Positions 25,037 through 33,959 are shown, numbered from the stretch's first letter. The stretch: DNA of 64,000 nt from DASRDR01 sp963812945 [NCBI: uncultured Candidatus Rokubacteria bacterium] (GCA_963812945.1 CAWEXD010000010.1:558001-622000), one strand, 5' to 3'. Translations and numbers: made by a program. Notes: generated by a model from the letters alone, not told the origin.

Positions 25037-25507
25037 TCAGCGAGTCCGCTCGCGCATGGCCCGCTCGACCTCGCGGCGCTCCTCGCGGTCACGGATCGCC
25101 TGACGCTTGTCCAGCGTCTTCCGGCCGCGTGCCAGGCCGATCTCGACCTTCACGCGCCCGTGCTTGAAGTATAGGCGCAAGGGGACGATGGTCAACCCTT
25201 TCTCCATGACGCGGCCGAGGAGCCGGTTCAATTCGCCCCGATGCAGCAAGAGCTTGCGCGGACGGAGCGGCTCGTGGTTCGCCCGGTTCCCCTGGGCGTA
25301 CGGGCTGATGTGGCACCCGAGGAGCCAGGCCTCCTCGCCCTCGATCCTGGCGTAGGCCTCCTTCAGGTCCGCGCGCCCGTCCCGGAGGGACTTGACCTCC
25401 GTCCCCTGGAGGACGAGGCCGGCCTCGTGGGTCTCGAGGATCTCGAAGTTGTGGTGGGCCCGGCGGTTGGACGCGATGAGCTTCTCGCCCGGCCCTGGCT
25501 TGCTCAC
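25037..25507 (-). CDS. smpB: SsrA-binding protein SmpB
   Basis: The 156-residue OB-fold protein binds tmRNA and brings it to stalled ribosomes. Typical segments are NRRAHHNFEILETHEAGLVL, QGTEVKSLRDGRADLKEAYA, the HISPYAQGN region, RPRKLLLHRGELNRL, LYFKHGRVKVEIGLARG and a basic C-terminal tail DKRQAIRDREERREVERAMR. Position beside ssrA supports the call. Confidence 0.97.
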   Translation of the reverse strand: MSKPGPGEKLIASNRRAHHNFEILETHEAGLVLQGTEVKSLRDGRADLKEAYARIEGEEAWLLGCHISPYAQGNRANHEPLRPRKLLLHRGELNRLLGRVMEKGLTIVPLRLYFKHGRVKVEIGLARGRKTLDKRQAIRDREERREVERAMRERTR

Positions 25508-25568
25508 GTTCGGGGTTCCTCGGCTTGACGGGTTCTGGACCGGATGGTAGCGTTAGCGCCTGCTCGGC

Positions 25569-25655
25569 GCCGAAGTGGCGGAATTGGCAGACGCGCTAGA
25601 TTCAGGGTCTAGTGCCCGCAAGGGTGTGGGGGTTCGAGTCCCCCCTTCGGCACCA
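25569..25655 (+). tRNA. tRNA-Leu (CAG)
   Basis: An 87-base class II tRNA with a long variable arm is present on the plus strand. The acceptor GCCGAAG pairs with CTTCGGC, the D arm begins GTGGCGGAATTGGCAGACGC, the anticodon arm is CTAGATTCAGGGTCTAG (anticodon CAG), the T loop is GTTCGAGTC and CCA is encoded. Confidence 0.96.
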
Positions 25656-25848
25656 CCGGATTCTCGCACGGGCAGCCCGCCTTAGCCACAGCCGCTTGCT
25701 CACCGCCGCGTGGACGACGCGCGCTTCGAACACGAGCGCCATCCCGTGGTGCCTGCACACACGGTCGGCAAGGCGATCGCCCACCCGGGGGGGCCGGGCG
25801 GACTGCCTCGGCCCGGGCCGCGGTGCGCAGGACCTCGCGCAGGAAGCC

Positions 25849-25923
25849 ATGCCCATCGAGGCCCACTCTCACGGGGTCGTCGTGGTGCGGCTGATCGGCC
25901 GCGACCTCGCGCCAAGTCGGTAG
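25849..25923 (+). pseudogene. Possible STAS-domain N-terminal fragment
   Basis: A 24-codon frame with AGGAAG upstream begins MPIEAHSHGVVVVRLIGRDL and stops at once. The opening resembles the first strand of STAS/anti-sigma-factor-antagonist domains. It is too short to function and may be a remnant or a chance frame. Confidence 0.25.
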
Positions 25924-25934
25924 GAGACACCGAG

Positions 25935-27044
25935 ATGCCTTCCGTTCGGGAGGCGGTGCATCGCCTGCGACGAGCGCTCCGCCAGGCTCGGTGGCCAGTG
26001 CTTCGGAAGACCTGGAGGGACCGCGGCTACGGGGAGTACGCGGTGATCAGCCGGGATCCGCCCATCATTCGGCTCGTCCATGGCTGGGACTTTCGCCCAC
26101 TGTACGCGCTGCTTCGCGGTCGACCTGCGTGGTTTCTCGTCAAGGTCCCGGGCGGCCTCGCCGATGCAGACCGCGTGCGGGCGCTCCGAGACGAGACGCA
26201 GGCCCATCGCCGCCGCCGCCCGGGCCACCGGTTCGTCGTCCTCGGGAACACTCCCGACGAAGTGGTGCGGCTCCAGGCGGTGGGGCTCGACGCAGTGTTC
26301 GTCAACAGCAACGCCTTCGTCGACGAGCGGCTCTTCAACATCGATCGGACCGCTCCGAAGCTCTACGACGCGATCCATGACGCCCAACTGGGCGCCGTCA
26401 AGCGGCATGAGCTCACGGTCGAGATTCGCTCGCTGGCCATCATCACGTATCTCTACTACCCGGGCCTTCGTGAGGCGTACCCGCTCGCCATGGTCGAGCG
26501 CCTCCGGCACGCGACCTGGCTCAACCCGCCGTACGCACCGTCCTACCGGCGGCTCACGCCGACGGAGGTCTGCCACCATCTGAACCGGAGCCGGGTGGGG
26601 CTGAGCCTCTCCGCCGTCGAGGGCGCGATGTTCGCAAGCATCCAGTACCTCTTGTGCGGACTCCCCGTCGTGACCACGCCGAGCCAGGGTGGCCGGGACG
26701 TCTTCTTCGACGAGGGCTACGTCGCGACGGTCGCTCCGGACGCGACTGCTGTCCGTCGCGGTGTGGAGGAGATGATCGAGCGCGCTCCGGATCCCGCGCT
26801 CATCCGGGCCCGCACCCTCGAGCGGATGCAGGAGCACCGGGCGCACTTCATCGGGCTGGTCGATCGGATCTACGCCGAGTCCGGCGTGAGCCGAAGCTTT
26901 CGGGACGAGTGGCCGGCTGTCTTCTTCCACAAGCTGCAACGGCGAGGCCGCCTCGCCGGGGTGCGCGGCGAACTCATGCGCTCCCACGACGCCGGGCCGT
27001 CGTCCGGACGCACCAACCGCCGGGGACCCGATCGGGATCCCTGA
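25935..27044 (+). CDS. Glycosyltransferase (GT-B, group 1-like)
   Basis: The 369-residue protein starts at an ATG preceded by GGAGA. The first half has VLGNTPDEVVRLQAVGLDAV and FVNSNAFVDERLFN. The second half has the donor-binding Rossmann signature VGLSLSAVEGAMFASIQYLL then CGLPVVTTPSQGG, with an E-G-A-x-x-A-S pattern like the E-x7-E region of GT4 enzymes, though degenerate. The sugar donor is unknown. It is the first member of the glycosyltransferase/PqqD cluster and is separated from the next gene by a 190-base gap. Confidence 0.75.
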   Translation: MPSVREAVHRLRRALRQARWPVLRKTWRDRGYGEYAVISRDPPIIRLVHGWDFRPLYALLRGRPAWFLVKVPGGLADADRVRALRDETQAHRRRRPGHRFVVLGNTPDEVVRLQAVGLDAVFVNSNAFVDERLFNIDRTAPKLYDAIHDAQLGAVKRHELTVEIRSLAIITYLYYPGLREAYPLAMVERLRHATWLNPPYAPSYRRLTPTEVCHHLNRSRVGLSLSAVEGAMFASIQYLLCGLPVVTTPSQGGRDVFFDEGYVATVAPDATAVRRGVEEMIERAPDPALIRARTLERMQEHRAHFIGLVDRIYAESGVSRSFRDEWPAVFFHKLQRRGRLAGVRGELMRSHDAGPSSGRTNRRGPDRDP

Positions 27045-27234
27045 TCCCCGCGAGCCCCAGGGCCTCACGCGGGCCGGCCGCGGACCCGTCCGGCGGATAC
27101 CCGCCATCCGCCACCGGCGCTCACGCTGGCCGCCGGGGCGACTGGCCGGATCGTCGCCCCGGTCGGGGCGAGATTGAGGGGGCCCGATGGACCTTGACGG
27201 TCGCCGGCGCCGGTGCTTACCTACTCGCGGCGTG

Positions 27235-28395
27235 ATGACGGAAACACTCGCCGGTGAGAGTGTGATCGACTCCGCGCGGCGCTGGGCCGGTTTCGCCTAC
27301 CAGGCCCTGGGCGACCAGGACGCTGCGCCTCCCGACACGCCACTCCCGGCCCCGCTCCTCTCACGCCTCGGCGTGGGCCCGCTCCTCTACCGGGCCCTGT
27401 CCAGCCGGGAGGATGACCGCGCCCGGCCGTTCCTGGTCGAGTTCCGCCACGCGACCACCGCCAATCTCCTCCGCATGGCGCATGCCCGGCGCCTGCGCGA
27501 CCGCCTCGAGGCGGAGGGCGTCCGGGCCGTGCTGCTGAAGGGAGCCGCCACCCTCGTACGCTTCGGGGACGATCCGGGTCTCCGCCCGATGGCGGACGTG
27601 GACCTGCTCGTGGCCCGTGCGGACGTCCCCCTCGCGTCGCGCCTCCTGCGCGCCGCCGGCCTCACACCGCGCGATCGATACCCGCACACGACGCGTCGCA
27701 AGCACTCGGTGTCGTTCGCCGGGGCGGCCGGCCCGTTCGATCTGGATGTCGACCTCCATCACGGCCTCGTGCCGTGGCCCCTCGCCACGGCCTTGCCCCG
27801 TCTGATTCTCAGCCACCACGACGAGCTTGACGGCTGGCGGGTCCCCACCCCCGGGGATGCCATCTGCGCGACGGCAGTGCACCGGGCGTACGACGGGTTC
27901 AAGGGTGGATGTCTCGATCTTGTGGACCTTCTGCGCCTGTCGAGTCTGCTCGACGGAGACGGATGGGCCGGTCTGGTCGAGACGAGCGCGCGAACCGGAG
28001 TCGTGGGCGCGGTCTACGCGAGCCTCCGCCAGGCCGAATGGTGGCTGGCCGGGAGCTCGTCGAAGACGGTCGATGGCCTCGCGACACTCGGCCGGTGCCT
28101 CGGCTCCGCGCGCCGGGCCTTCCTCGACCGGCTCGTTCCCGGAGACTTGCCGGTCCGCCGCCGACCCCTCCTGACGGGGCCCCTCGGGCGGAACCTCGTG
28201 GTGGTGCCATGCGCCACCCGGGGCCTGCGTGGACTCGTGGCTGCGGCTCGGATCGCGCCGTTCCGGCTCACGGACGAGTGGCAGCGCCAGTGGCCTGCCG
28301 CGGGCGGCCGGGGGCGCGGGATCGGCCAGGTCCTGGCCCGGCTGCTCTACGGCGCACCGCCCCCGGCGCCGCCGGACGCCCGGAGGCCGGCATGA
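27235..28395 (+). CDS. Nucleotidyltransferase-family protein (NTP_transf_5-like)
   Basis: The 386-residue protein carries the minimal nucleotidyltransferase signature: LLKGAATLVRFG followed by LRPMADVDLLVARADVPLAS with the D-x-D metal pair, and a later FDLDVDLHHGLVPWPLATAL. This family occurs in peptide-modification clusters beside PqqD and HPr-kinase-like genes, as here, where it may transfer a nucleotide to a peptide or sugar. The start was set at the ATG at 27235. The stop overlaps the next start in an ATGA. Confidence 0.85.
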   Translation: MTETLAGESVIDSARRWAGFAYQALGDQDAAPPDTPLPAPLLSRLGVGPLLYRALSSREDDRARPFLVEFRHATTANLLRMAHARRLRDRLEAEGVRAVLLKGAATLVRFGDDPGLRPMADVDLLVARADVPLASRLLRAAGLTPRDRYPHTTRRKHSVSFAGAAGPFDLDVDLHHGLVPWPLATALPRLILSHHDELDGWRVPTPGDAICATAVHRAYDGFKGGCLDLVDLLRLSSLLDGDGWAGLVETSARTGVVGAVYASLRQAEWWLAGSSSKTVDGLATLGRCLGSARRAFLDRLVPGDLPVRRRPLLTGPLGRNLVVVPCATRGLRGLVAAARIAPFRLTDEWQRQWPAAGGRGRGIGQVLARLLYGAPPPAPPDARRPA

Positions 28396-28658
28396 ATTAC
28401 TGGATCGACCCGACCCGCGTCCAGTGGCGCGTGGTGGACGGCGAAGCGGTGGTCGTGGACGTGGCCAGCACCTACTACTACGGGCTCAACCGGACCGGGA
28501 CCGTCGTCTGGCGCCTCCTGACGGAGCGCGCCATGAGCCGCGAGGACCTCGTCGCCTGCCTCGCCTCCGAATATGGCCGGCCGCCGGCCGAGGTCGACGC
28601 CGACGTGGGCGCCCTGCTCGAGGACTTGGTCCGGGAGCGTCTGGTCGAGGAGCGCTGA
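28392..28658 (+). CDS. PqqD-family peptide chaperone (first copy)
   Basis: The 88-residue protein is a winged-helix PqqD/RiPP recognition element: VDGEAVVVDVASTYYYGLN, RTGTVVWRLLTERAMSREDL and the closing VDADVGALLEDLVRERLVEE. Such domains bind leader peptides and present them to modifying enzymes. The ATG overlaps the nucleotidyltransferase stop, and a 40-residue YxxPxL peptide gene begins four bases after its own stop, making that peptide the obvious client. Confidence 0.92.
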   Translation: MNYWIDPTRVQWRVVDGEAVVVDVASTYYYGLNRTGTVVWRLLTERAMSREDLVACLASEYGRPPAEVDADVGALLEDLVRERLVEER

Positions 28659-28662
28659 CGAC

Positions 28663-28785
28663 ATGGCGAAAAGGACACCGAAGCCAACGCGATCGACGCC
28701 GGGGAAGCCGCCGCGGCCGGTCTACGAGCCGCCGCGCCTCACGAAGTTCGAGCGGCTCGAGAAGCTCATCCTGAGCGGCGAGTAG
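28663..28785 (+). CDS. Candidate RiPP precursor peptide, lasso-type leader
   Basis: The 40-residue peptide has a Lys/Pro-rich start and then VYEPPRLTKFERLEKLILSG followed by a final Glu. Tyr21, Pro24 and Leu26 make the YxxPxL motif that lasso-peptide leaders use to dock on PqqD-like RRE proteins. The remaining core would be very short (about 14 residues) with a Ser at position 38. It sits directly between the PqqD gene and the S24/S26-like gene in an operon with an HPr-kinase-like gene. The final product and cleavage site are unknown. Confidence 0.7.
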   Translation: MAKRTPKPTRSTPGKPPRPVYEPPRLTKFERLEKLILSGE

Positions 28786-28802
28786 GCCGCGGGACGGCCC
28801 GG

Positions 28803-29801
28803 GTGGACGGCACGACAGCCCGCCTGGTGGCGCAAGAGCTCCAGTTGACGGAGTCTGGCCCCCGGGGGCGGGTCGCGTTTCACGGCACGAGCATGCACCC
28901 GCTCCTCCGCGAGGCGGACGAGGTGCTCGTGGCGCCGGTCGGGTGGACGGACATTCGGCCGGGCGATGTCGTGACGTTTCGGCTCGACGATCGCTTCCCG
29001 ACATACCGCGTGGTGCGGCGTGACTCCAGGCGGCTCGTGCTCCGCGGCGACAACTGGCCGGGCCGGGAGTTCCACGTCTGGCCGGAGGACGTCCTCGGCC
29101 GCGCGATCGCGCGGCAGCGCGACGGGGTGTGGCTGTCCCACGACGAGCCGGCGTGGCGCGGGCTCCGCTTCCTCGCCCTCGCCCGCTACCGGGCCGGCCT
29201 CGTCCGGCAGCGGCTCCGGGCCTGGGCGCGGGCCCCCTACGCTGCGCTCCGCGGGCTGGCGGGCAGCTCCCAGCCATGGGTCCGGGTCGACGTGGACGAG
29301 GTCGACTCGGGTGGCGTCCTCGCGGCGGTCCGCGAGGCGCGCGTGGCCGCGCCGACCGCGTGGCTCGACGTTCGCCTGCGATCCGGCGCCCTCACGCCGG
29401 CGGTCGCCGCCGAGCTGATCGGCCTCCGGGTGGCGCGAGTCGTCGTGACGGCCGCTCCCGCGGATGCGGGCCTCCGGGCTCTCGAGGGGGCCGCGACGAT
29501 GACCGCGCTCCGGCGCGAGCGCGGGGCTCGCGCGCCGGTGGTACGGATCGAGCTCCCGCTCGACCTCTCCTCCTATGACGCGCTCGTCCCGGTCGTGCGG
29601 GCGGCGGCCGCGGCCGGGGCCGACGAGCTCGCCCTGAGCGGCCTCGGGTTCGACGAGGTCGTCGCCAGCGACGACGGCGCCCGGCTGAAGCGGGCCGTGA
29701 AGCTTGCCGAGGCGTTTCAGATCGGCCTCGGTCGCCCGACGTCCGCCCGGGCCGACGAGCCTCGCTCGGGACTCGACCGGGTCGCCGAGATCCTTTCCTG
29801 A
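28803..29801 (+). CDS. S24/S26-like domain fused to a cluster-less radical-SAM-like barrel
   Basis: The 332-residue protein starts with GTG. Residues about 20-110 look like a signal-peptidase/S24 fold: RVAFHGTSMHPLLREADEVL with Ser30, IRPGDVVTFR, FPTYRVVRRD and LVLRGDNW. The usual catalytic His or Lys in the RVV strand is replaced (TYRVV), so peptidase activity is doubtful. Residues about 155-310 resemble the middle of a radical-SAM barrel (RLRSGALTPAVAAELIGLRV, ARVVVTAAPADAG, VVRIELPLDL, ADELALSGLGF), but no CxxxCxxC cluster site exists. It may be a scaffold or leader-processing protein for the adjacent peptide. Confidence 0.6.
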   Translation: MDGTTARLVAQELQLTESGPRGRVAFHGTSMHPLLREADEVLVAPVGWTDIRPGDVVTFRLDDRFPTYRVVRRDSRRLVLRGDNWPGREFHVWPEDVLGRAIARQRDGVWLSHDEPAWRGLRFLALARYRAGLVRQRLRAWARAPYAALRGLAGSSQPWVRVDVDEVDSGGVLAAVREARVAAPTAWLDVRLRSGALTPAVAAELIGLRVARVVVTAAPADAGLRALEGAATMTALRRERGARAPVVRIELPLDLSSYDALVPVVRAAAAAGADELALSGLGFDEVVASDDGARLKRAVKLAEAFQIGLGRPTSARADEPRSGLDRVAEILS

Positions 29802-29818
29802 CGCTCGCACGGTCCGCT

Positions 29819-30781
29819 GTGCGGCGAGAGCGCTTCCTCTCCATCGGGAGCCTGACCCTGGGTGTCCGCGCGCGCCCGGTCAGCTTCGGGGACCTCCTCG
29901 CGGGGTTCTTCAAGCAGACGCTCCGCCCCCGTCCGGTGCGAGGCCGTGGCCTCGACGCCACCCTCGTGATCACGCGTGTCCGCGGTCGCCGGCTCGCGCG
30001 GGTGCGGGCCGGGATTCCAGAGGACGGACTCGTGGTCTCGCGTCGTGCGGACGGCAGCTTCCGGCTCGCCACCGAGGTGCTGGATGCCGTGTGGGATCCG
30101 TCCCATCGGCCCGGCGCCTGGCGCATCGTGGTCCGAGATGGCGCCCACCCCGCGGAGGCGCAGCGCATGCATCTGTCGATCGCCACGCACCGCTGCCTCC
30201 TGGCGACGGGGCGAGTTCACGTGCACGCCGCCGCGGTCCTTCTGGGCGGGCGCGTCTCGCTATTCGTCGGTGATCGAGGCGCGGGCAAGTCCACCATCAG
30301 CCTCTGGCTGGCGTCTCGCGGTGGTAAGATCCTCTCCGACGACCACGTCGTCCTGCGTCGATCCGGCCGGCGGTTCTGGGTCAGCGGGTGCGAGGAGACC
30401 TCGCGCGTGACGCCGAAGACGGAGGCGTTCGTCTTCTCGCGGCCGCTGGCGATCGAGGCCCAGGACTTCTCGGGGTCGTGGAAGAAGGAGTTCCGCGTCG
30501 CGGACTTCTTCCCGAGCGTTCCCTTCCGCGACTACCCGGTCCATCGGATGTTCTTCTCCCGGGTCGGCGCGCAATTCAGGGTGACGCCGATATCCCCCCA
30601 GCAAGCCACGCTCGAGCTCATCGAGAAGACCCGTCGAGCGTTCCGGTTCGCGGACGCGATGGACTATCGCGAGTTCCTCGACTACTGGACGACGCTCGCC
30701 GAGACGGTCCCGGCCTTCGAGCTGGAGCTGAGCCCCGACCTGCGTGAGCTGGACCGGCTGGTCCGGTTCCTCCGGACGTGA
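29819..30781 (+). CDS. HPr-kinase-related protein
   Basis: The 320-residue protein contains the HPrK-type P-loop GDRGAGKSTIS (about 151-161), preceded by the conserved VHVHAAAVLLGG and followed by KILSDDHVVLR with two Asp. The rest differs from true HPr kinase/phosphorylase and no HPr target is nearby. Kinases of this class accompany PqqD proteins and short peptides, and in some lasso pathways phosphorylate a Ser; Ser38 of the neighbouring peptide is a candidate. GTG start; the stop overlaps the next gene. Confidence 0.82.
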   Translation: MRRERFLSIGSLTLGVRARPVSFGDLLAGFFKQTLRPRPVRGRGLDATLVITRVRGRRLARVRAGIPEDGLVVSRRADGSFRLATEVLDAVWDPSHRPGAWRIVVRDGAHPAEAQRMHLSIATHRCLLATGRVHVHAAAVLLGGRVSLFVGDRGAGKSTISLWLASRGGKILSDDHVVLRRSGRRFWVSGCEETSRVTPKTEAFVFSRPLAIEAQDFSGSWKKEFRVADFFPSVPFRDYPVHRMFFSRVGAQFRVTPISPQQATLELIEKTRRAFRFADAMDYREFLDYWTTLAETVPAFELELSPDLRELDRLVRFLRT

Positions 30782-32892
30782 GCCTCCCGACGCTCCTCTA
30801 CCATGGCGCCTTCGAGCGCCTGTCCAGTTTCACGCTCGTGAACCGGCAGCTCGCCGCGGGCCTTCGCCGGAAAGGATGGGCCGTGAGCGTGATGCCGACC
30901 GACCGACCGGCGCCGGCCACCCGCCGGCTCCCCCGGCCGGACCTCTACTTCTTCAACGGCCACCCGTACGACCTGATCGACGCGCCGGGCCGCGTCAACG
31001 TGTTCAACCTGCCGTACGACTATTCCCGATTCGTCCCGGGCGATCGTCTCCTCGCGCCCACCCTGAACGCGCGCTTCGACCGGCTCGTCGTCCCGAGCCG
31101 GTTCACGAAGGCCAGCTGCGAGCGCAGCGGGGTGCGGATCCCCATCGACGTCTGTCCGCACGGCGTCGAGCCCCGTGAGATCCACCCGGCAGCGCCCCCG
31201 ATCGCCTGGCCCTCGCGCCGGCGGTTCCGATTCCTCTACTTGGGGGGAGCGTACGAGCGGAAGGGAACGGATCTGCTCCTCCGAGCCTACCTGCGGGAGT
31301 TCTCGGCGCGCGACGACGTGTGCCTCCTCATCAAGGCCTTCTCGTATGCCCACCTCCAACCCTGGCTGAAGGCGCGGATGACCGCGCTCGGGGTCGGCCG
31401 CCCGGGCGCTCCAGAGATCGTGTACGAGTACGGCAACACGCCGTCGGTCGCCGGCTACTACACCGCCGCTCACGTGGGCGTCTTCCCCTTCCGGGGCGAG
31501 GGGTTCGGCATCTCCATCCTGGAGTGCCTGGCGAGCGGGCGACCCGCCATCGTCACCCGGGGGTGCGGCCCTCTCGACTTCTGCCGGGAGCCCTTCGTCC
31601 GCTTCCTCGACGCGCGACCTGCCCGGCGCGCCGGGCGTGAGGAGCTCGAGCCGGACCTGGCATCGCTGCGGAGACTTCTGCGCGACGCCTACCGCCGAGG
31701 CCCCATCGCGCCCGCGGAGCAGCTGGGGATCCATGTCAGCGTCGCCGCCTTCACGTGGGCGAACGCTGTGGAGCGCCTCGACACCGTGCTGCGTGACGCC
31801 TGGGCCCGGCGGGGCCGCCGGGGCGCCGGCCGCCGGCCCACGCCGCGTCCGCGGGGCGCGGCGAGCCGCTCGTCGCGCCGCGTGGCCTACGCCTTCCGGG
31901 AAACCGGGCAGACGAGCTGGCGGAAGGTGAGCCTGCGGATCCGGACGGCGCTTCGCCGGCGCTTTCCCCGTTTCGTTGCCCTGGCACTCCCGGGGCCGGC
32001 CGATCCCGGGAGCGCCGACGTGGTCGTGGGCCAGTCCGGCTTCTGCCTCGAGGCCTTTCACGCGGCGCGGGACCGGAATCCCGACAGTCGTCTGATCCTG
32101 CACACCGGGAGCGCGCCGCTCGAGGTCAGCCTCCGCCTCACCAACGCGGAGCGCGCCCGGTGCGGGGTGGCCCCGCTGGCGGCCCCGCCCATCCAGCTCT
32201 GGCGCCACCGCCACGAGTCGGACCTGGCCGACACGATCGTGGTGGAGAGCAGCGTGTCCCGGAACTTCTTTGTACGGGCGGGTTACCCGGCGGGCAAGCT
32301 TCGCGTCTTGCCCCCCGGGATCGACGTCCCGGCTCGTCGGCCGCCCCGCCGGGGCCGCCGCGAGCGGCTCCGGTTCCTCTTCGTCGGCACCGAGCCCTTC
32401 CGGAAGGGCGTGCGGCTTCTGTTCCAGGCCTGGGCGCGGGCGCGTCCGCGCCACGCCGAGCTGATCTGCCGCGCCAATCCGGAGATCCTGACGTCCCGCC
32501 CGCTCCTGCGCGTCATGGTCGCTCGGCCGGACATCGTGGTGACGCCGGCGTTCTTGCGACACCGGGAGTTCCTGGCGCTCTACGAGCAGGTCGACTGCCT
32601 CGTGCTGCCATCCCTGGAGGACGGGTTTGCCTTTGCGGTGTCCGAGGGCATGGGCCGGGGCATTCCGGCCATCGTGTCCACCGCCACGGGGGTCCGCGAC
32701 CTCATCGTCCACGGCGAGAACGGCTACGTCGTCGAGAGCGGCTCGGTCAGCGACCTGGCCGGGGTGCTCGCCCGGGTATCGGACGAGCGCGACCGCCTCC
32801 CGGCGCTGGGCGAGGCCGCCCTCGAGACGGCGCGCCGGTATCCCTGGCGCCGCTTCGAGGCGGGACTCGCCGAGTGCGTGGCCGGCCGATGA
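30778..32892 (+). CDS. Tandem two-domain glycosyltransferase
   Basis: The 704-residue protein holds two GT-B modules. Module 1 (about 1-345) has TLLYHGAFERLSSFTLVNRQ, FRFLYLGGAYERKGTDLLLR and the donor-site FPFRGEGFGISILECLASGR. Module 2 (about 400-700) has FLFVGTEPFRKGVRLLFQAW, LPSLEDGFAFAVSEGMGRGI and PAIVSTATGVRDLI. Both carry the E-x7-E-like motif of GT4. An Arg-rich linker joins them. Two successive sugar additions are likely. The gene overlaps both neighbours by four bases. Confidence 0.88.
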   Translation: MSLPTLLYHGAFERLSSFTLVNRQLAAGLRRKGWAVSVMPTDRPAPATRRLPRPDLYFFNGHPYDLIDAPGRVNVFNLPYDYSRFVPGDRLLAPTLNARFDRLVVPSRFTKASCERSGVRIPIDVCPHGVEPREIHPAAPPIAWPSRRRFRFLYLGGAYERKGTDLLLRAYLREFSARDDVCLLIKAFSYAHLQPWLKARMTALGVGRPGAPEIVYEYGNTPSVAGYYTAAHVGVFPFRGEGFGISILECLASGRPAIVTRGCGPLDFCREPFVRFLDARPARRAGREELEPDLASLRRLLRDAYRRGPIAPAEQLGIHVSVAAFTWANAVERLDTVLRDAWARRGRRGAGRRPTPRPRGAASRSSRRVAYAFRETGQTSWRKVSLRIRTALRRRFPRFVALALPGPADPGSADVVVGQSGFCLEAFHAARDRNPDSRLILHTGSAPLEVSLRLTNAERARCGVAPLAAPPIQLWRHRHESDLADTIVVESSVSRNFFVRAGYPAGKLRVLPPGIDVPARRPPRRGRRERLRFLFVGTEPFRKGVRLLFQAWARARPRHAELICRANPEILTSRPLLRVMVARPDIVVTPAFLRHREFLALYEQVDCLVLPSLEDGFAFAVSEGMGRGIPAIVSTATGVRDLIVHGENGYVVESGSVSDLAGVLARVSDERDRLPALGEAALETARRYPWRRFEAGLAECVAGR

Positions 32893-33959
32893 TCCCGGTG
32901 CCGGTCGCGCTTCGGGGGCGACGATTCCTGGTGCTCGCCCCGAGCTTCCAGCCGTGGGACCTCGGGACCTACCTCCTCCGCCTGCTCCGCGCCGCCCGCC
33001 TCCCCGGCACCCACTTCCCGTACCGCGCCTATCCGACCCGGGCCGCGGCCGGGCAGGCCCTCTTGGACGCGGCGCGGGCGGAACGCCCCGACGTCGTCAT
33101 CGGGCTGGGTCTGGACGGCGTCGAGCCCGCGACCCTGGGCGAGCTTCGACGACAAGGGGCACGCCTGGTCCACTGGTACGTCGACTGCTACCGGCCGCGC
33201 GTGCCGGCGTGGCTCCCGCCCCGGCTCGAGGAAGTGGACCTGTTTCTGACGAGCGCCAAGGGCATGGTGCCCGCGTATCGAGCGGCCACGACGGCGCCGG
33301 TCGAGTGGCTCCAGGAAGGCGTCTACCTGCCGGTGTACCCGGCCGTGACCGTGTCTCCGGCCGGCCGCCGCCTGTACGGATCGGACGTGGCCTTCGTCGG
33401 TAGCGTTCTTCACCCACCGATCCAGGACCGGCGCCTGGCCGGCCGCCGCCGCCGGCTCCTGGCCCGGCTGAGCCGGCACCATCGAGTGACGGTGTGGGGT
33501 CCGCAGCGGCGCCCCGGCGGCCCGCGGGCGCTCGGCATCCCGCGCTGCCGCGTGATCCGGTGGCCCGCGTACCACGAGGAGCTCGTCAGAATCTGCCGGG
33601 CCGCCGGTGTCGTGCTCGGGATCAATACCGTCAACTCGGTCGAGCTCTACTTCTCGAACCGGACGTACCACACCCTGGCCGCCGGGGGATTCCATCTCAC
33701 CCACTATGTCCCAGGCCTCGAGACGCTCTTCGAGAACCACGAGCACCTGGTGTGGTTCGAATCCGACGACGAGTGCCTGGACCTCTGCCGCCACTACCTC
33801 GCCCGTCCCGCGGCCCGACGCCGGATCGCCGTCGCAGGGCGGACGTGGGTCCGGCGGCGGTTCGGGATGGCCCGGCAGTTCGCCAGGCTGCTCGAGCTCA
33901 CCGCGCGGCATGCCGCGCCGGCGCGTTCCCGCGTCGCGGGGGATCGGCGGGGCGCATGA
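32889..33959 (+). CDS. CgeB-like glycosyltransferase
   Basis: The 356-residue protein begins MIPVPVALRGRRFLVLAPSF at an ATG that overlaps the previous stop. It has an N-terminal fold with DVVIGLGLDGVEPATLGELR and RLVHWYVDCYRPRVP. A C-terminal segment follows that is typical of Glyco_trans_1_2/CgeB proteins: VVLGINTVNSVELYFSNRTY, HTLAAGGFHLTHYVPGLETL and HLVWFESDDE. These features support sugar transfer, target unknown. It is followed at once by the second PqqD gene. Confidence 0.82.
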   Translation: MIPVPVALRGRRFLVLAPSFQPWDLGTYLLRLLRAARLPGTHFPYRAYPTRAAAGQALLDAARAERPDVVIGLGLDGVEPATLGELRRQGARLVHWYVDCYRPRVPAWLPPRLEEVDLFLTSAKGMVPAYRAATTAPVEWLQEGVYLPVYPAVTVSPAGRRLYGSDVAFVGSVLHPPIQDRRLAGRRRRLLARLSRHHRVTVWGPQRRPGGPRALGIPRCRVIRWPAYHEELVRICRAAGVVLGINTVNSVELYFSNRTYHTLAAGGFHLTHYVPGLETLFENHEHLVWFESDDECLDLCRHYLARPAARRRIAVAGRTWVRRRFGMARQFARLLELTARHAAPARSRVAGDRRGA

